The notes under the pieces were generated by a model. That model was not told the DNA's origin. It did not search any database and was given only the letters and a program-made list of their open reading frames with translations. A stretch of 64,000 nucleotides of DNA, taken from assembly GCA_036971475.1 (NCBI GenBank), contig JBAIZL010000005.1:245752323-245816322 (forward strand), read 5' to 3'. Origin of the DNA: Prosapia bicincta. Taxonomy: Eukaryota; Arthropoda; Insecta; Hemiptera; Cercopidae. Each line of letters begins with the position of its first letter. Position 1 is the first letter of the stretch. This document shows positions 24,130 through 36,000 of this stretch, piece by piece. A program made the position numbers and the translations under genes.

Positions 24130-25375
24130 CCCTCCACAGTGCGCGTAAATTTCAAGCCAACTTTTTGCGAATGTGCGGAATTTTTCCGCACTTCCGCTTT
24201 TGGCATTTTATGATCGCATATAGCACAATATGCCCAGGTTAGAGTTGTTTTCCTCTACTTTTCTGTTTTTCGAGAGCATTCAATTTCAGGGTTATTGTGT
24301 TGAAATATTTTGTACGAGTTTATCCCAGCTATTATCAACCTTATGAAAAAATACTGTTAGAGGTCATCTACTAGATTTGTGGGACACTGAATAAGTGGAG
24401 CACATTTGATCTACAGTATCAACTCCGCCTTTAGTACTATTGTAATCGACAATCATAATTGGTTTATTAGTCTGCTAATCTATTTCGTCGGTGTCATGCA
24501 TCGTTGATAATAGAATTACAGCCTTTTCCTTTTTTGTCACAGTACTCAAAAGAGTCGCATTGGGCTGGAAGCCAAACAATGAAGAACCAACTTTGCGAGA
24601 GGTATTCATGGGGTATTTTTCTAAAAATTTTTTCTCGAAGTGCCTAATAATGTGAGTTCTAATAGATAATTAGCTAAAGGGTAGGAACTATAATAGTTGT
24701 CCGTGGTAAAATTTCTGTTGATTTTCTAATGGGAACCACCAATCTTTTCACTAAGTCTATTGGCTTGTTTGAAGTCAAGGATGGTCCAAATTTTTTGTTT
24801 CTCAGTAAATTTCCAGATTGTATGTATAAAATGTCTTGCTGTCGTAGAGTGTATAAATCTTGATTCCGTATTTTGCAGCATATATTGTATTGAGCCGCAT
24901 CTCCCACAAAATGGCACTAACATTTTGTCAATTCGCTGCAGGTATAATTTACTTGGCAGTTTTCGACAAACTTGGTGTGGAATTCACAAATTTCTGCTAA
25001 CTTTTTCTTCTCTAAACTTCCTCGAACGCATGTCATGAAATCTCAAACATTGCATTACAAAATAAAAAACATCCACCGTAGGATTACCTTGTTTCACACA
25101 AATTAGTTACAGTGGACCTAAAACAATCATATACTTACATGTTTCGCGTGTGGCGGAAAGCTTCCTCATCAACACTCAATTCACAGACTGTTAAATTGCC
25201 GACTGAATCACATGGAAAATTCGCGCCTGAACAAAGTGCTATTGGTGCCCCCTAGTGATTCGATAACCAGTTGAGGAATACCGGTGCCCTGTTTGCTGAT
25301 ATCACACATAACCTTCTAATGGTGATAAAAAAAAGTATGGAGCGCGGAAAAAATCCGCTAGCGTGCAGTAAAGGG
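24130..25375 (-). mobile_element. piggyBac element with decayed transposase
   Basis: Bounded by TTAA target duplications (24126-24129 and 25376-25379). Its ends are inverted: CCCTCCACAGTGCGCG on the left and CCCTTTACTGCACGC (reverse complement) on the right. The minus strand keeps a piggyBac transposase end with the motif YNSTKGGVDTVDQMCSTYSV (about 24445-24385), followed by Ser-Arg...Pro-Leu-Thr-Val-Phe-Phe and Ile-Ala-Gly-Ile-Asn-Ser-Tyr. Stops interrupt it, and the N-terminal half is missing, so it is non-functional. At 1.25 kb it is about half of an autonomous copy. Confidence 0.9.
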
Positions 25376-25379
25376 TTAA

Positions 25380-25980
25380 TATAAAAATGTGAAAACCTCT
25401 ATAAATCACATCTTAAATAATTACATTTTCTTTATTGAATCTATTAATTTGTGACAAATTGCAGTTACTCTCTGACTTAGAAAGGATAAGGACATCATGA
25501 TAAGAAATATTTTAGTGTGTCTCAAGTAAACAGACTAAATTCTTAATAAGGTCAGCACTAAAAATTTCATAAGGTTTGAGTTTTACAAAAATTAACATAG
25601 GTAAAATAAATGTGCATGTTATGGGTGTCTGGAATTATTGACAAAACCTTTTCCAGAAAATATATTTAGATGTGTGTCATTTTCTGCAGCCAATGCATGA
25701 ATGTGACTGCCTAAGTGGTTGTAGGGTGATGATCGTATATTGGAAGCTATAAGTGTTTCCAAAGTAAAAAATAATGTCATAATTTTGGGATCTAGGTAAT
25801 GTCTACTTACAAAAAAAAGAAGAAATGCAGGAAAAAACTCTCAAAACCGATAAAAAATACTGAGCTGTAGCTAAGTCTTGTTAAAAAACTGATTGTTAAG
25901 GAAGCTGCATGTATAAGTACTAAATGCTTTGGAGAGTCAATGATAGGAGTTAATTCTGGTGGTTACAGTTTGAGGTCGGC
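25380..25980. other. Intergenic AT-rich DNA
   Basis: Between the piggyBac element and the duplicated block. No supported feature. Confidence 0.4.
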
Positions 25981-26062
25981 TAGTCAATTCCTCTCCACAA
26001 AATATATACTCCACTTGTTCAATGTTCAAATCTTTCCTATATTTCTTCAACAGATCTGTGAC
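25925..26062 (-). CDS. Possible 3'-terminal exon of an unknown gene
   Basis: On the minus strand a TATAATCAG acceptor-like site is followed by an open frame starting VTDLLKKYRKDLNIEQVEYI, then FCGEELTSRPQ, to a stop after about 42 codons. The composition (charged helix, then Cys-Gly-Glu-Glu-Leu) is protein-like and unlike random AT-rich DNA. The duplicate near 11090-11180 has lost the frame, which would fit selection on this copy. No upstream exon was identified, and the family was not recognised. Confidence 0.2.
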
Positions 26063-26315
26063 TTTCTGATTATATAAACAAATATAGTTTTATAGATGCC
26101 GAAAATTTTATGTTCCAACAGAGTATCATAAAATAATTTTGGTTAAAGTTTTTTCCAGTTGTCGATTTTGGTGTAGTGTAATTCAATTTTTTTTAATTAA
26201 TAGCTTAATGAGTGTTTTAAAACTTGAGTGGCTTATATGCCACTATCGTTTAAAAAAAAACAATTACAGTGAAATTTTTATTTGTTATTTATTTAATTAT
26301 TATCAGAAGATTAAC

Positions 26316-28419
26316 CAGGGTTGTTGCGCTTGGAAAATTTTTAAATTCCCTGACTTTTCCAGGTTTTCCAGACCAAAAATTGTTATTTTTCCAGGTTATC
26401 GTAAATGATATAAACATTTATTATAATGACTTTTTAGGCATATTTATTATAATTTACAGCATTAAATATATAAAATTTTTATAAACAATACAATCATTTT
26501 CAAATCACATATATTAAAGTTACAATATAATGACTTTTAGAATCACAGTTTGAATAGTAATAATCATTAGTTAATAATATTGCAAGTAAAATTAATTATT
26601 CAGAACACTCATCGTTTTGCGAATTTCGTCTTCGAGGGCTGCCTCTTCACTTGCGATTCGTCTTCTTTTCTCGTTCAATTCGGAAAGTTTTTCTTTCGCT
26701 TTTCTTTTTACCAACTCTTTTTTCTTGTTATCGTCATCTTCTTTTTTAATTTCTTGAAGTTCATCTCTGTAACGGCCACGGGCATTTCTCACGTACTGAA
26801 TCATACTTTTTGTTATTTGAATTTGGTCAATTCCTCCTTGGTTCTGAACTCCTTCCCAAACATGACGTTGGGCCACCAACGATTTCTCCGACATGTTATC
26901 GACGAGGCACTCCTTATTTACAGAAAATCCACGCTCGATATCTCCTTGGCCGTGCGAAAAGACAAGTGTCAACCTGAGAAATTTTTTAAGATCGAGAGAG
27001 CAGTTGTACTTTAACAACAAGCGCATCCAAAACTCATCCAGTCTTTCGTCTCTTGAGTAATCTCGTAAGATTTCGTCCATCCCTGGCTTATTACAAAGGG
27101 CTGCGAATTCTCGTTCTACCTTGTCACATGAAATTCCACTTATCCATCCACTTGACATCAAATTTTGAATGTATGACGATAAACGGCGCATGGCAACGTT
27201 TTTGCTGTCGCTAATAACGTGGGGATCGCAAAAAGTCTTTATTACTGCATAAAATTTTCTTTGGTCTTTTTCTTGTTTTTCAAAAGGTGTTTCTTTAGAT
27301 CCAAGAACTTTGTGAATTGTTGATTTCAATTCCCTTCTACGTTCAATATAAATAAACAATATATTCAAATAAAATGTATTCAAATAAAATATATATCAAT
27401 ATATTCAATAAATAAACATGCAGACATTTAGCAAACAAACACCTTTCCTGCACTAAATATGCGTAAATATTACTCATATGAATTTACCTATTAATACTAA
27501 ACATGCGTAAATAATACTCACGTGATTTTACCAGTTAATACTAAACATGCGTAAAATAAGCGCGGTGACTTACCGAAAAACAAATATAGTTGGCAAGATA
27601 CGCAATATTATCAACTTCCCACAATGCAGTTATAACTCAGAATGATTGAACGAAGCACTGCTAGACGTCCGGCAGGAATGTACAAAGTGGAAGGGAGAAA
27701 TAACCGGTTTTATGAGGCTAAGCGTAAAATTTACTCATGATTAGTATTCTAGGGTTAAAAATTAAAAATAGTTAAAAATCAACGCGTGTTAAAAATAAAA
27801 TGAATAAGACTTTTCATGTTGCAATAAAAAACCGTACGAAATTTATTTGTTCAAAGAATACACATTATATTCAGAAAAAAACTTGGTCTTGAAATCAAAA
27901 CAAAACAAAACATTTTCGGAGAACCGAAATGTAAACAAAGTCGTTGATTCAAAAAAAGTCGTCGGTTTCGTGTTCTCGAACGACGTAAATCGAGGCATGA
28001 TTTGTCTAATTATTTCAATTATCGAATATCTTTACATACTTACTTGCAGTTGTCGATTAATATTTTTTCATTTCTCTTTACATTTGAATAACTTGGGACA
28101 CACAAAACGGATGAACGATTCAATTGGCCTCTCGAATCAGTTTAGGTTAGCACCGAGTTAGAACAATTTTGCTTACACATTCCTCACGAATTATACAGAT
28201 GGCGCTCGTGTAGATTTTTTAAAAGTAAGATATTATTTAAAAGTTTATTTTGAATAATAATTCAAAAGATTTTTAGTTATTCAAAAAAAATTTTCTTTGA
28301 GAAAAAAAAATTCCATGCAATATTATTAAATTCCCTGACTTTTCCAGGTTTTCCAGGTACAAAAAAAATTCCCTGACTTTTCCCGGTTTTCCATGTTTTC
28401 CAGGTGCGCAACAACCCTG
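26316..28419 (-). mobile_element. DNA transposon with CAGGGTTGTTGCGC ends and 6-bp target duplication
   Basis: Terminal inverted repeats CAGGGTTGTTGCGC / GCGCAACAACCCTG are followed on both sides by subterminal TTCCCTGACTTTTCCAGG repeats. The flanks are ATTAAC at 26310-26315 and 28420-28425. The unoccupied site with a single ATTAAC exists in the duplicate near 10870, so the target duplication is exactly 6 bp. The CAGGG ends resemble hAT, but hAT elements make 8-bp duplications, so the superfamily is uncertain. Confidence 0.9.
26592..27383 (-). CDS. Transposase C-terminal region, 263 codons
   Basis: The only long open frame in the 2.1-kb transposon. Near residues 130-165 it carries FLRLTLVFSHGQGDIERGFS and then VNKECLVDNM. 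This is a Ser/Val-Glu-Arg-Gly-Phe-Ser block recalling the dimerisation end of hAT-like transposases, where the bulky core ends in Ser-Glu-Arg-x-Phe-Ser. The C-terminus (residues 190-260) is a Lys/Glu-rich coiled-coil-like helix. No full DDE core is present, so this is probably the last exon of a longer transposase in an internally deleted element. The frame is open throughout, suggesting recent activity. The first residues may be intron. Confidence 0.6.
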   Translation of the reverse strand: MNTFYLNILFIYIERRRELKSTIHKVLGSKETPFEKQEKDQRKFYAVIKTFCDPHVISDSKNVAMRRLSSYIQNLMSSGWISGISCDKVEREFAALCNKPGMDEILRDYSRDERLDEFWMRLLLKYNCSLDLKKFLRLTLVFSHGQGDIERGFSVNKECLVDNMSEKSLVAQRHVWEGVQNQGGIDQIQITKSMIQYVRNARGRYRDELQEIKKEDDDNKKKELVKRKAKEKLSELNEKRRRIASEEAALEDEIRKTMSVLNN

Positions 28420-29251
28420 ATTAACTTATATTTAATACAAAATTGATAAAGATTCATATGCAAGTTTTATTAGTCTTAGCAAAGTTGTTTGAAGCAAAGC
28501 TAAAAATGTGAAGAAACAGATTTTAAATGCAGTTTTTGTCATTCAAAATGATATCTGATAAATATTATGTAGTTGAATTTGGAAGATTTATGCTTAAAAT
28601 GTATTTTACATACTTACCTGAATCTTCTCACAATGTCTTCATTAAACTGAGTTTCTGCTATGGTCATAAACAGTCAAATATTTTTAATTACATATTGGCC
28701 TGGTTCCTCTGACTTGCAAAGAAAGCCACTACTGTAGTCAAGCTTTATGCATTTCTAAACACTTTAACCAATTTTGGAGCTCAACTTTTCGTACATATAA
28801 TCTAATCTTTAAACATTCTCTCCTCTTGATCATTTATGAAACAGGTACTTCAACTTTTTAATGACAGGACAAATAACACAGGAATTGAAAGGAACTATTT
28901 TCCCTACACCGACAGACCTGGTAATATTAATAAAAAGTAGGCGAGTTGTGTCCCCAGTTTAGTTTGAGGAATGACAATTGGCCAATGACTATAAACAGGT
29001 GTGAAATTTGACTGGTATAGAGGTGAAAGCTGATGGGAAAGAAGACAGTTGAGGTATAAAATGTCTCTAAACTTATACTTCTAGTTAAATATTTTTTAAT
29101 CATCATTGTTATTTCCTTTTTTCAATTCATTCATGCGCTAAGGTTGGAGAACCCTGATCTAAAAAATACACCAAAGGTGTATAAATGTTTATAAAATGCA
29201 ATTTGACAATTGAAAAATATTAGCAGGAGTAAAATTTATCAATAACAAATA
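28420..29251 (-). other. PUS7 downstream flank
   Basis: Unique-looking DNA aligned to 9980-10870 in the duplicate. No coding signal; it may include the PUS7 3' UTR. Confidence 0.5.
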
Positions 29252-29496
29252 CAGTAGTCTCAAAATACCGAGTCCCAATATTCCGAGCATATTTTATCTA
29301 TTTCAAAGAAAATGATGAGTTGGGCTTTCAAGAAATGTTCATATGAAGTTCTATAAAAGTGCATTTTTAATTATAGTATTAGGATTCATTAAAACTCATT
29401 TTTTTCCTAATGCACAGGAACTTATTTCTACTCGAGTTTTCGGTAATTCAAGGGGGGTCTCTGTTTTATTTACCTTGAATTATCGAGACTTTACTG
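29252..29496. mobile_element. Tigger-type MITE, 245 bp
   Basis: CAGTAGTCTCAAAATACCG at the left and its partner CGAGACTTTACTG at the right, flanked by TA on both sides (29250-29251, 29497-29498). It is absent from the duplicate arm (near 9875). Too short to code; a non-autonomous relative of the Tigger copies in the window. Confidence 0.8.
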
Positions 29497-29712
29497 TATA
29501 GGAAAATTAGAAAAGTAACGTAGGGGTAACAAAGGTATGCTACACTATCGTGAAATATCATGTTTCTTTTAATAAGGCAGACAATTTTATAAAACAATTT
29601 CTAAATTAGAAATAAATAAAACAGTTTTATGTTACAACAATTTAGGTTTTCATGTAACAAATTTAATAAATCGTATTATTATATTTTATAGTAGTCAATA
29701 ACAATAGTGGGG

Positions 29713-30020
29713 TTATCTAGTATCTACAATTAACTCTACTTCTCCTAATTTCTTTTTCTTGTTTGCAGACTCAGTATAATGCTCCCCATTCACATGAGAT
29801 CCATTATGTTCATTAATATCTGCATCTAATGTGTTTTCTTTAGTACTGCTACATGTACTTTCTTTGTCAACACTGTTTGATGTAGAACTTAAACTTTTAG
29901 CAGTCAAGGCAGCTTGGTGACAGGATGCAGTTTCACATTTCAAAAGCTCTCGTAGAGCCATTGTTGCATATCCTGAAGGAATAAGGTTGAATTCTAAGAT
30001 TAAAGCTTTATATTTTCCAC
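29713..30020 (-). CDS. PUS7: PUS7, terminal coding exon
   Basis: After an ATATTCCAG acceptor the frame reads GKYKALILEFNLIPSGYATM and ALRELLKCETAS. This is the conserved C-terminal TruD-family segment (Gly-Lys-Tyr-x-Ala-Leu, then Pro-Ser-x-Tyr-Ala-Thr-Met-Ala-x-Arg-Glu-x-Leu). Vertebrate PUS7 ends soon after this block, but here the protein continues for about 65 residues in a polar, Ser/Glu/Asn-rich tail with a Lys-Lys-Lys-Lys cluster, ending Val-Asp-Thr-Arg and TAA. The tail is probably disordered and could carry a nuclear signal. Confidence 0.93.
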
Positions 30021-33000
30021 CTGGAATATTAAAAAATTGAGTTTACAATAACAATTAATTTTTTCCAGTAAAAAATTTAGTTTTAGGTCCACTCAATTAT
30101 TTTCAAATTATAAAGTAGACTACTTAAAAATGCATTTAAGAGACAAAATATTATCTTTTTAGATACAATTTTCTATTTAATGCACAGATTAATTTTAAAT
30201 TTGATTAAATTATTATGAAATTTACTTATAATTCCTTCGTCCAAGGAGGAACTTGGATAATTCGAATCTTTAGGGACCAAAAATTCGAATCAAGCAATTC
30301 ACAAAAAAGAGTTGAAACACTAAAACCTCCTTAAATTCTTGAAAACCTTTAATGAAAAAATTATATAACATAGTTATTCTGTAAAACATAAAATAAATTA
30401 TTTACAATGGATAGAGTGTAAAATAATGCAGTATTTACAATGTTAAAAAACAACTACATAGGCTTAATTTACATTCTGTTATACTATTACAGTTTTTGGA
30501 AAAAGTCAGTAATCTTTATTTGTTTTCGTGATTTAAGTTTCTCTTTCATAACATAGGATTTTAACTTATTTATTTACACGAATATAGTAATTTACATCAT
30601 TTTGGGATTCAAAAAACCTTATTTCTCGGATATGATCAGATCCTTCTGCAGTGCTTGGTATGGATATTTCCTCTGCCATGTTGTCCTCATCACCCGATGT
30701 GTCGTTTTTGTCGTCAATTACTTCTGAGATGTCTCCATTGGTCAGCTATGCATTGGACAATGCAAATCTTTGTCAACATTCACGAAGTTTTCATATGAAA
30801 TGCAGGGTCTGAAACAACGTCCTCCCAGCTGATAGAATATCCTGCGTGAATCACAGTTTTGTCAGCAACTCTGCTTTTAATGTCTTTTATCCAAAACCTT
30901 GCTTTTAAAGCAATTTTTAATGTTTTTTTTCTGTCACTTGGTCCCAAGCTTGTTTGTACATCCGTGAGGTTTGAAGAATGTCCAGTTTAATTTTGAGTGC
31001 ACTAAAATCTCCTGTGAGAATGTACTCAATGAGAATATGCCTGTAGAATTTTTTTGAGATTTTTTATAATACCCTCAATCTATTGGCTATACCAGAGGTG
31101 TCATTGGCTGGAAAAAACAACTTTTGCGTTTTCCATACACGCTGTCTTTATATAAGTGGTACAATTGTCAATGAATAAAATAATCTCACAATATTGTTTT
31201 CCAAACCTTTTATCAAGATTCAAAAGCCAATTCTCGAAGACATCACTAGTCATCCAGGCTTTTAAACTAAGACAATACTCTAAAGATTTTGACTTCACAT
31301 TTTTGAAACAACATGATTTAGCAGGTTTACCAATCATCAGCAATGGCAATTTTTCTGACCTGTCCATGTTTGCCACAACAGTGTAATTCTTTGTTTAGTA
31401 AGGATTCCTCCATGACATTTCTCATCTTTTAATGCCAGAGTTTTATCAGAAGTGGACTTTAAATAAAGTCCTGTTTCATCCACATTAAAAATGTTTTTGG
31501 GATCATTTGTCCTAGATCATATCTTTCAAGTCCTTTTTCCACTGCTCAGCTGCATACTGACCAATAGAAGCCCTTTCATCACAAACAGTATTGAATTAAA
31601 ATTTGCTTCTTTCTTTGATACCATCTAACCACCCATTGCTTCCTTTAAAATACTCTTTCATTAGTTCGGAAGCAAACTGTTCTTGGCCTTGTTTCTTAAA
31701 ACAAGGTCAATCAATAGAATTCTTTTATCGCAAACTTGTTTAAACCACTTTAAACATAAAAGTCAATGTCTGGTTCTCTTCCTATCTTTTGCACTCTCTT
31801 TAATGAATTTCAAAATCTTGTCTTTATTTTTTAAATAAGTTGACAAAGTGTTTTGGGGAATTCCGAAGTCCTTTGTGATCTCAAATTTCTTTTTAAATAA
31901 TTATTCACCTTCTTAACTACTGCAAATTTTTCATTAAAGTTTAAAACTTATAAGCCTGTGGTTTGGAACAAGAAATTATTGCACATTGCACAACATCACA
32001 CTTAAAAAAAGACAAAACACTAACACTTTAGCTGCCGGCCACAATATTGGCGTGTTCCCAGAGAATTGCCAAAATATCTGAAGCCTATTTTTGAACAATG
32101 TATACTAATTTTGTGTTCCCCTATCATATCTAAATATGAAAATATGATTCTTATCAAATTATATATATAAAAATGTGTCGGGCCAATTGGCCTGACATTG
32201 TAGCGTAATTGATATTAAATAAACTTTGTTGCCTGATAGGCCCGACATTGTTTTTGAGATATTTATATATTTCTATCTCTACAACACTCTCCTAATATCT
32301 TTTCTCTTTGTGTGTGAACAATAAACAACAAAACAACGTTCCGTTTACCCACATAATAAGCTGACTGGCGAGTAAAGTGTTTTGGCGCTTACCACAAAGA
32401 GATGTAAATGTGTTACATGTGATTGATTTATGAGTTTATAAATATTTTGTACATATAGAATGGAAGTGTAGACATATTCTCTCTCTAATAAGTAATGCCC
32501 CAGATCCGGTAAATACTATACAAGATTCATAACAAACAATAGTTCTGAAACTTAGTAATTTACTTTTTAAGGAATTTACGTTATAATTTACTTCCTAGTA
32601 AGTGTACCAAGTATAAGTGTACCAATGTTTGTACTTAACTTCAACCAAGACCGTTTTTGTAAGAATTACTATACAAATAAATAGTTAATATTTTTTACTT
32701 ATATTTTAGTTTTTGTGAAATTTTGAAAACAATAGTGAAAATCAATAAAATATGTATATAACACATTTTATACATTTTTGCTATAAAATTGTATAGTGAC
32801 ATATAAAGTGATATAATAATAAATATCCTAAATTTTTAATAAAAACAAGTAATATAAATTTTTTTTAAGGCAATGCCAACTTAAATCAACAAACAAAATT
32901 TTATTTTTTGTTTCTCTTTATTTTATAATTACAGTAGAACCCCTCAAATCCGAACATGATTTGATGAAAACAAAATTTTAAAAAAGTATCTAAAATTAAA

Positions 33001-36000
33001 TGAAGTATGTACTGAAAGATTGCTACTTACATAAAACAGGACTGAGATATGTAATATATTGGAATTGACACTGTAAAAACATGATATAATATGAAGGTGT
33101 ATACTGTACTACTGTATCACTTCATTAACATAGAATTTATTGACAGTAAAATAAAAATAAAAAAGACAAACACTAAACTATATGTTTCATTTAAAATGGA
33201 AGACACAAATACTTTAATATATTTTTCATTTTAAATCAGTAATTTTCATCTAGCGATCTGACGTAAACCTTCCCAAAATGCAAAGTTGCGCCACAGTCGC
33301 ATTAGCATTACATCATTGGGTGTTGCAGCTGCATGTTGTTCTACGTAACGCAATGCAATGTCAAGAGTGTTGGCATGAGCAACAGCATTCGTAAAGGCAT
33401 CTTTTTCCTCGCTATCGCTATCTGCTACACTGTCGTGTTGATCCTGGGCCATAGACACCATGTCATGCTTGGTATATTCTTGAATATCTAGTGCTGACCA
33501 CCCCTCCAGGGAACTTTCTTCAGCATCTTCACAACCTGGTACTTTTTGAATGAGCTGAAGGAACTCGGTTTCATCATCCAGTGTTTTTTTTTAAGTGGTG
33601 TTTCCACCACTTATATAATTCAAGGCTAGGCCTAAACCTCTTCCAAGAATTCTGCAGTAAAGTGTTAGGTCCAGTGAATGGTCCAGGATTCAGCACCCAG
33701 TAAATTACATCCTTTATTGTAATCGGCTAAAGTTTTTCTGGAATAGAAAGAGAACAATCTTCTTCAATTAATGTTTGCAGAAGCTTTTTTCTGTGGCTCA
33801 ATTTTATATTCTGCAGCATACCTTGATCCATAGGCTCAAGCAACGATGTCATGTTAAGTGGGAGAAAAATTGCATTTATGTCTGTCTTTACATACCAACT
33901 GCATGTCTGAAGGATGTGAAGAGGCATTGTCTATCAAAAGTAGAAGACACTTATGGTGGCAGTCCATTTTTTTCATTAAATTTTGTTACTGAAGGAACAA
34001 TTTCATTTTTGAACCACTCCTTGAAAATAATACCCCTCATCCACTCCTTGCACTAATTTCTGTAATGAACAGGGAGAGAATTCAAGTTTATGTTTTTAAG
34101 GGCTCGTGGCTTGGCGGATTTTCCAATCACTATTAATGGTAGCTTATTTGTTCCCGAGGCGTTACTGCAGGCAAAACTGTGAGTCGCTGTTTGCTAGTTT
34201 TAAAGCCTGGCGCAGAAGATTTCTCTTTAGAAGCAAGACTTTTATTGGGAAGGGCTTTAAAATCAATCCAGTCTCGTCTGCATTATACACTTGCTGGAGT
34301 GAGTAATTTTCAGGCAAAATCAAATCTGTGAATTTGTCTAGATATTCTTTTTTCAGCAAGGTTATCAGCTAATAACTTCTCCCCGCTTACCGTTAGTTAT
34401 CTAATGTCGTGCATTTTCTCCATCTATCCAACCATCTATTGCTAGCAGTAAATTCCAAATCACCGTTCATTAATTTGTTTAAACTGTAAGACCTTTTCTT
34501 GTATTAATGGGCCACTAATAGGAATTCTTTCTGCCTCTCTTGTGTAAACCATAAAAATACAGCCTCGTCAATTTTTTCATTCACAGAAACTTTTGTGTGA
34601 TGGCGTTGTTCCAAAGACTTTTCACTTGTAGCACTGCAAAAACTGTTCAATTTTTGATACAGAAATATGTAATGAATGCTCTAATATTGTTCATTAATAG
34701 AAAAAACACACTTGTCAAATGCAAAATTCACAGCAAATCCGAACAGGCTATAGCCCCAATTAGTTCGAATTTGAGGGGTAACACTGTACAACTAATATAT
34801 ATATCCGAACTAATTGGGGCTATAGCCTGTTCGGATTTGAAAAAGTTCGGATTTTCTGTGTATTTTGCATTTGATAGAAGTGCGTTTTTTATTAACAAAC
34901 AATAATAGAGCTTATTACATATGTCTGTATCAATATTGTACTGTAGACCCTTTTCAAGATTTTTTTTTCAAATTTGAAGTGTTGATGCAACTAGACAAAA
35001 AGAGGAAAATTTGACAAGTTGGCTGTTGAATTTAGTGTTGGTAAGGCTACAATAAGTGACAGGAAAAAAACATGCAAAAATTGAACAGTTTTGCATTGTT
35101 ACAAGTGAAATGTATTTGGAACAACGTCATCATGAGTAAGTTTTTGTGAATGAAAAAATTAAAGGAGCTGTATTTTTATGGTTTATACAAGAGAGGAAGA
35201 AAGGAGTTCCTATTGGTGGCCCATTATTACAAGAAAACACATTACAGTTAGACAAATTAATGAACGGTTATTTGGAATTTACTGCTAGCAATAGATGGTT
35301 GGACAGATGGAAGAGAAGACACGGAATTAAACAACCAATGGTAAGTGGGGAAAAGTTATCAGCTGATAGTCTTGCTACAAAAGAATATTTAGAGGAATTC
35401 ACAGATTTGATTTTGTCTGGAAATTACTCCTCCCAGCAAGTGTATAATGCGGATGAGACTGGATTGAATTTTAAAGCCCTTCCCACTAAAAGTCTTGCTC
35501 CTAAAGAGGATTCTTCTGCACCAGGCTTCAAAAGGAGCAAACAGCGTCTCACAGTTTTAGCCTGCAGTAATGACGTGGGAACAAATAAGTTACCATTAAT
35601 GTGGAAAATCCGTCAAGCCACGGGACCTTAAAAATATGAACTTGAATGCTCTCCCTGTTCATTACAGAAATTAGTATAAGGCGTTGATGAGGGGTATTAT
35701 TTTCAAGGAGTGGTTCAAAAATGAATTTGTTCATTCAGTAACAAAATTTAATGAAAAAAATGGACTGCCACCTTAAGTGTCTTCTACTTTTGATAGACAA
35801 TGCCTCTTCACATCCTTCAGACACGCAGTTTGTATGTAAAGACATAAATGCAATTTTTCTCCCACTTAACATGACATCGTTGCTTGAGCCTATGGATCAA
35901 GGTATGCTGCAGAATATAAAATTGAGCCACAGAAAAAAGCTTCTGCAAACATTAATTGAAGAAGATTGTTCTCTTTCCATTCCAGAAAAACTTAAGACCA

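Larger units (their letters stand above)
25985..30003 (-). repeat. Segmental duplication arm containing the intact PUS7 3' end
   Basis: Counterpart of 9384-11190 in opposite orientation. It contains the functional PUS7 terminal exon and its downstream flank, but has gained two transposons (26316-28419 and 29252-29496) absent from the other arm. This arm is the likely source copy because it is joined to the rest of PUS7. Confidence 0.88.

Noticed and set aside
32170..32260. TGTCGGGCC...GGCCTGACA pairs as a transcription-factor operator
   Set aside because: The same pairs recur at 42090-42180 as part of a repeated piggyBac-like element, so repeat structure explains them better.
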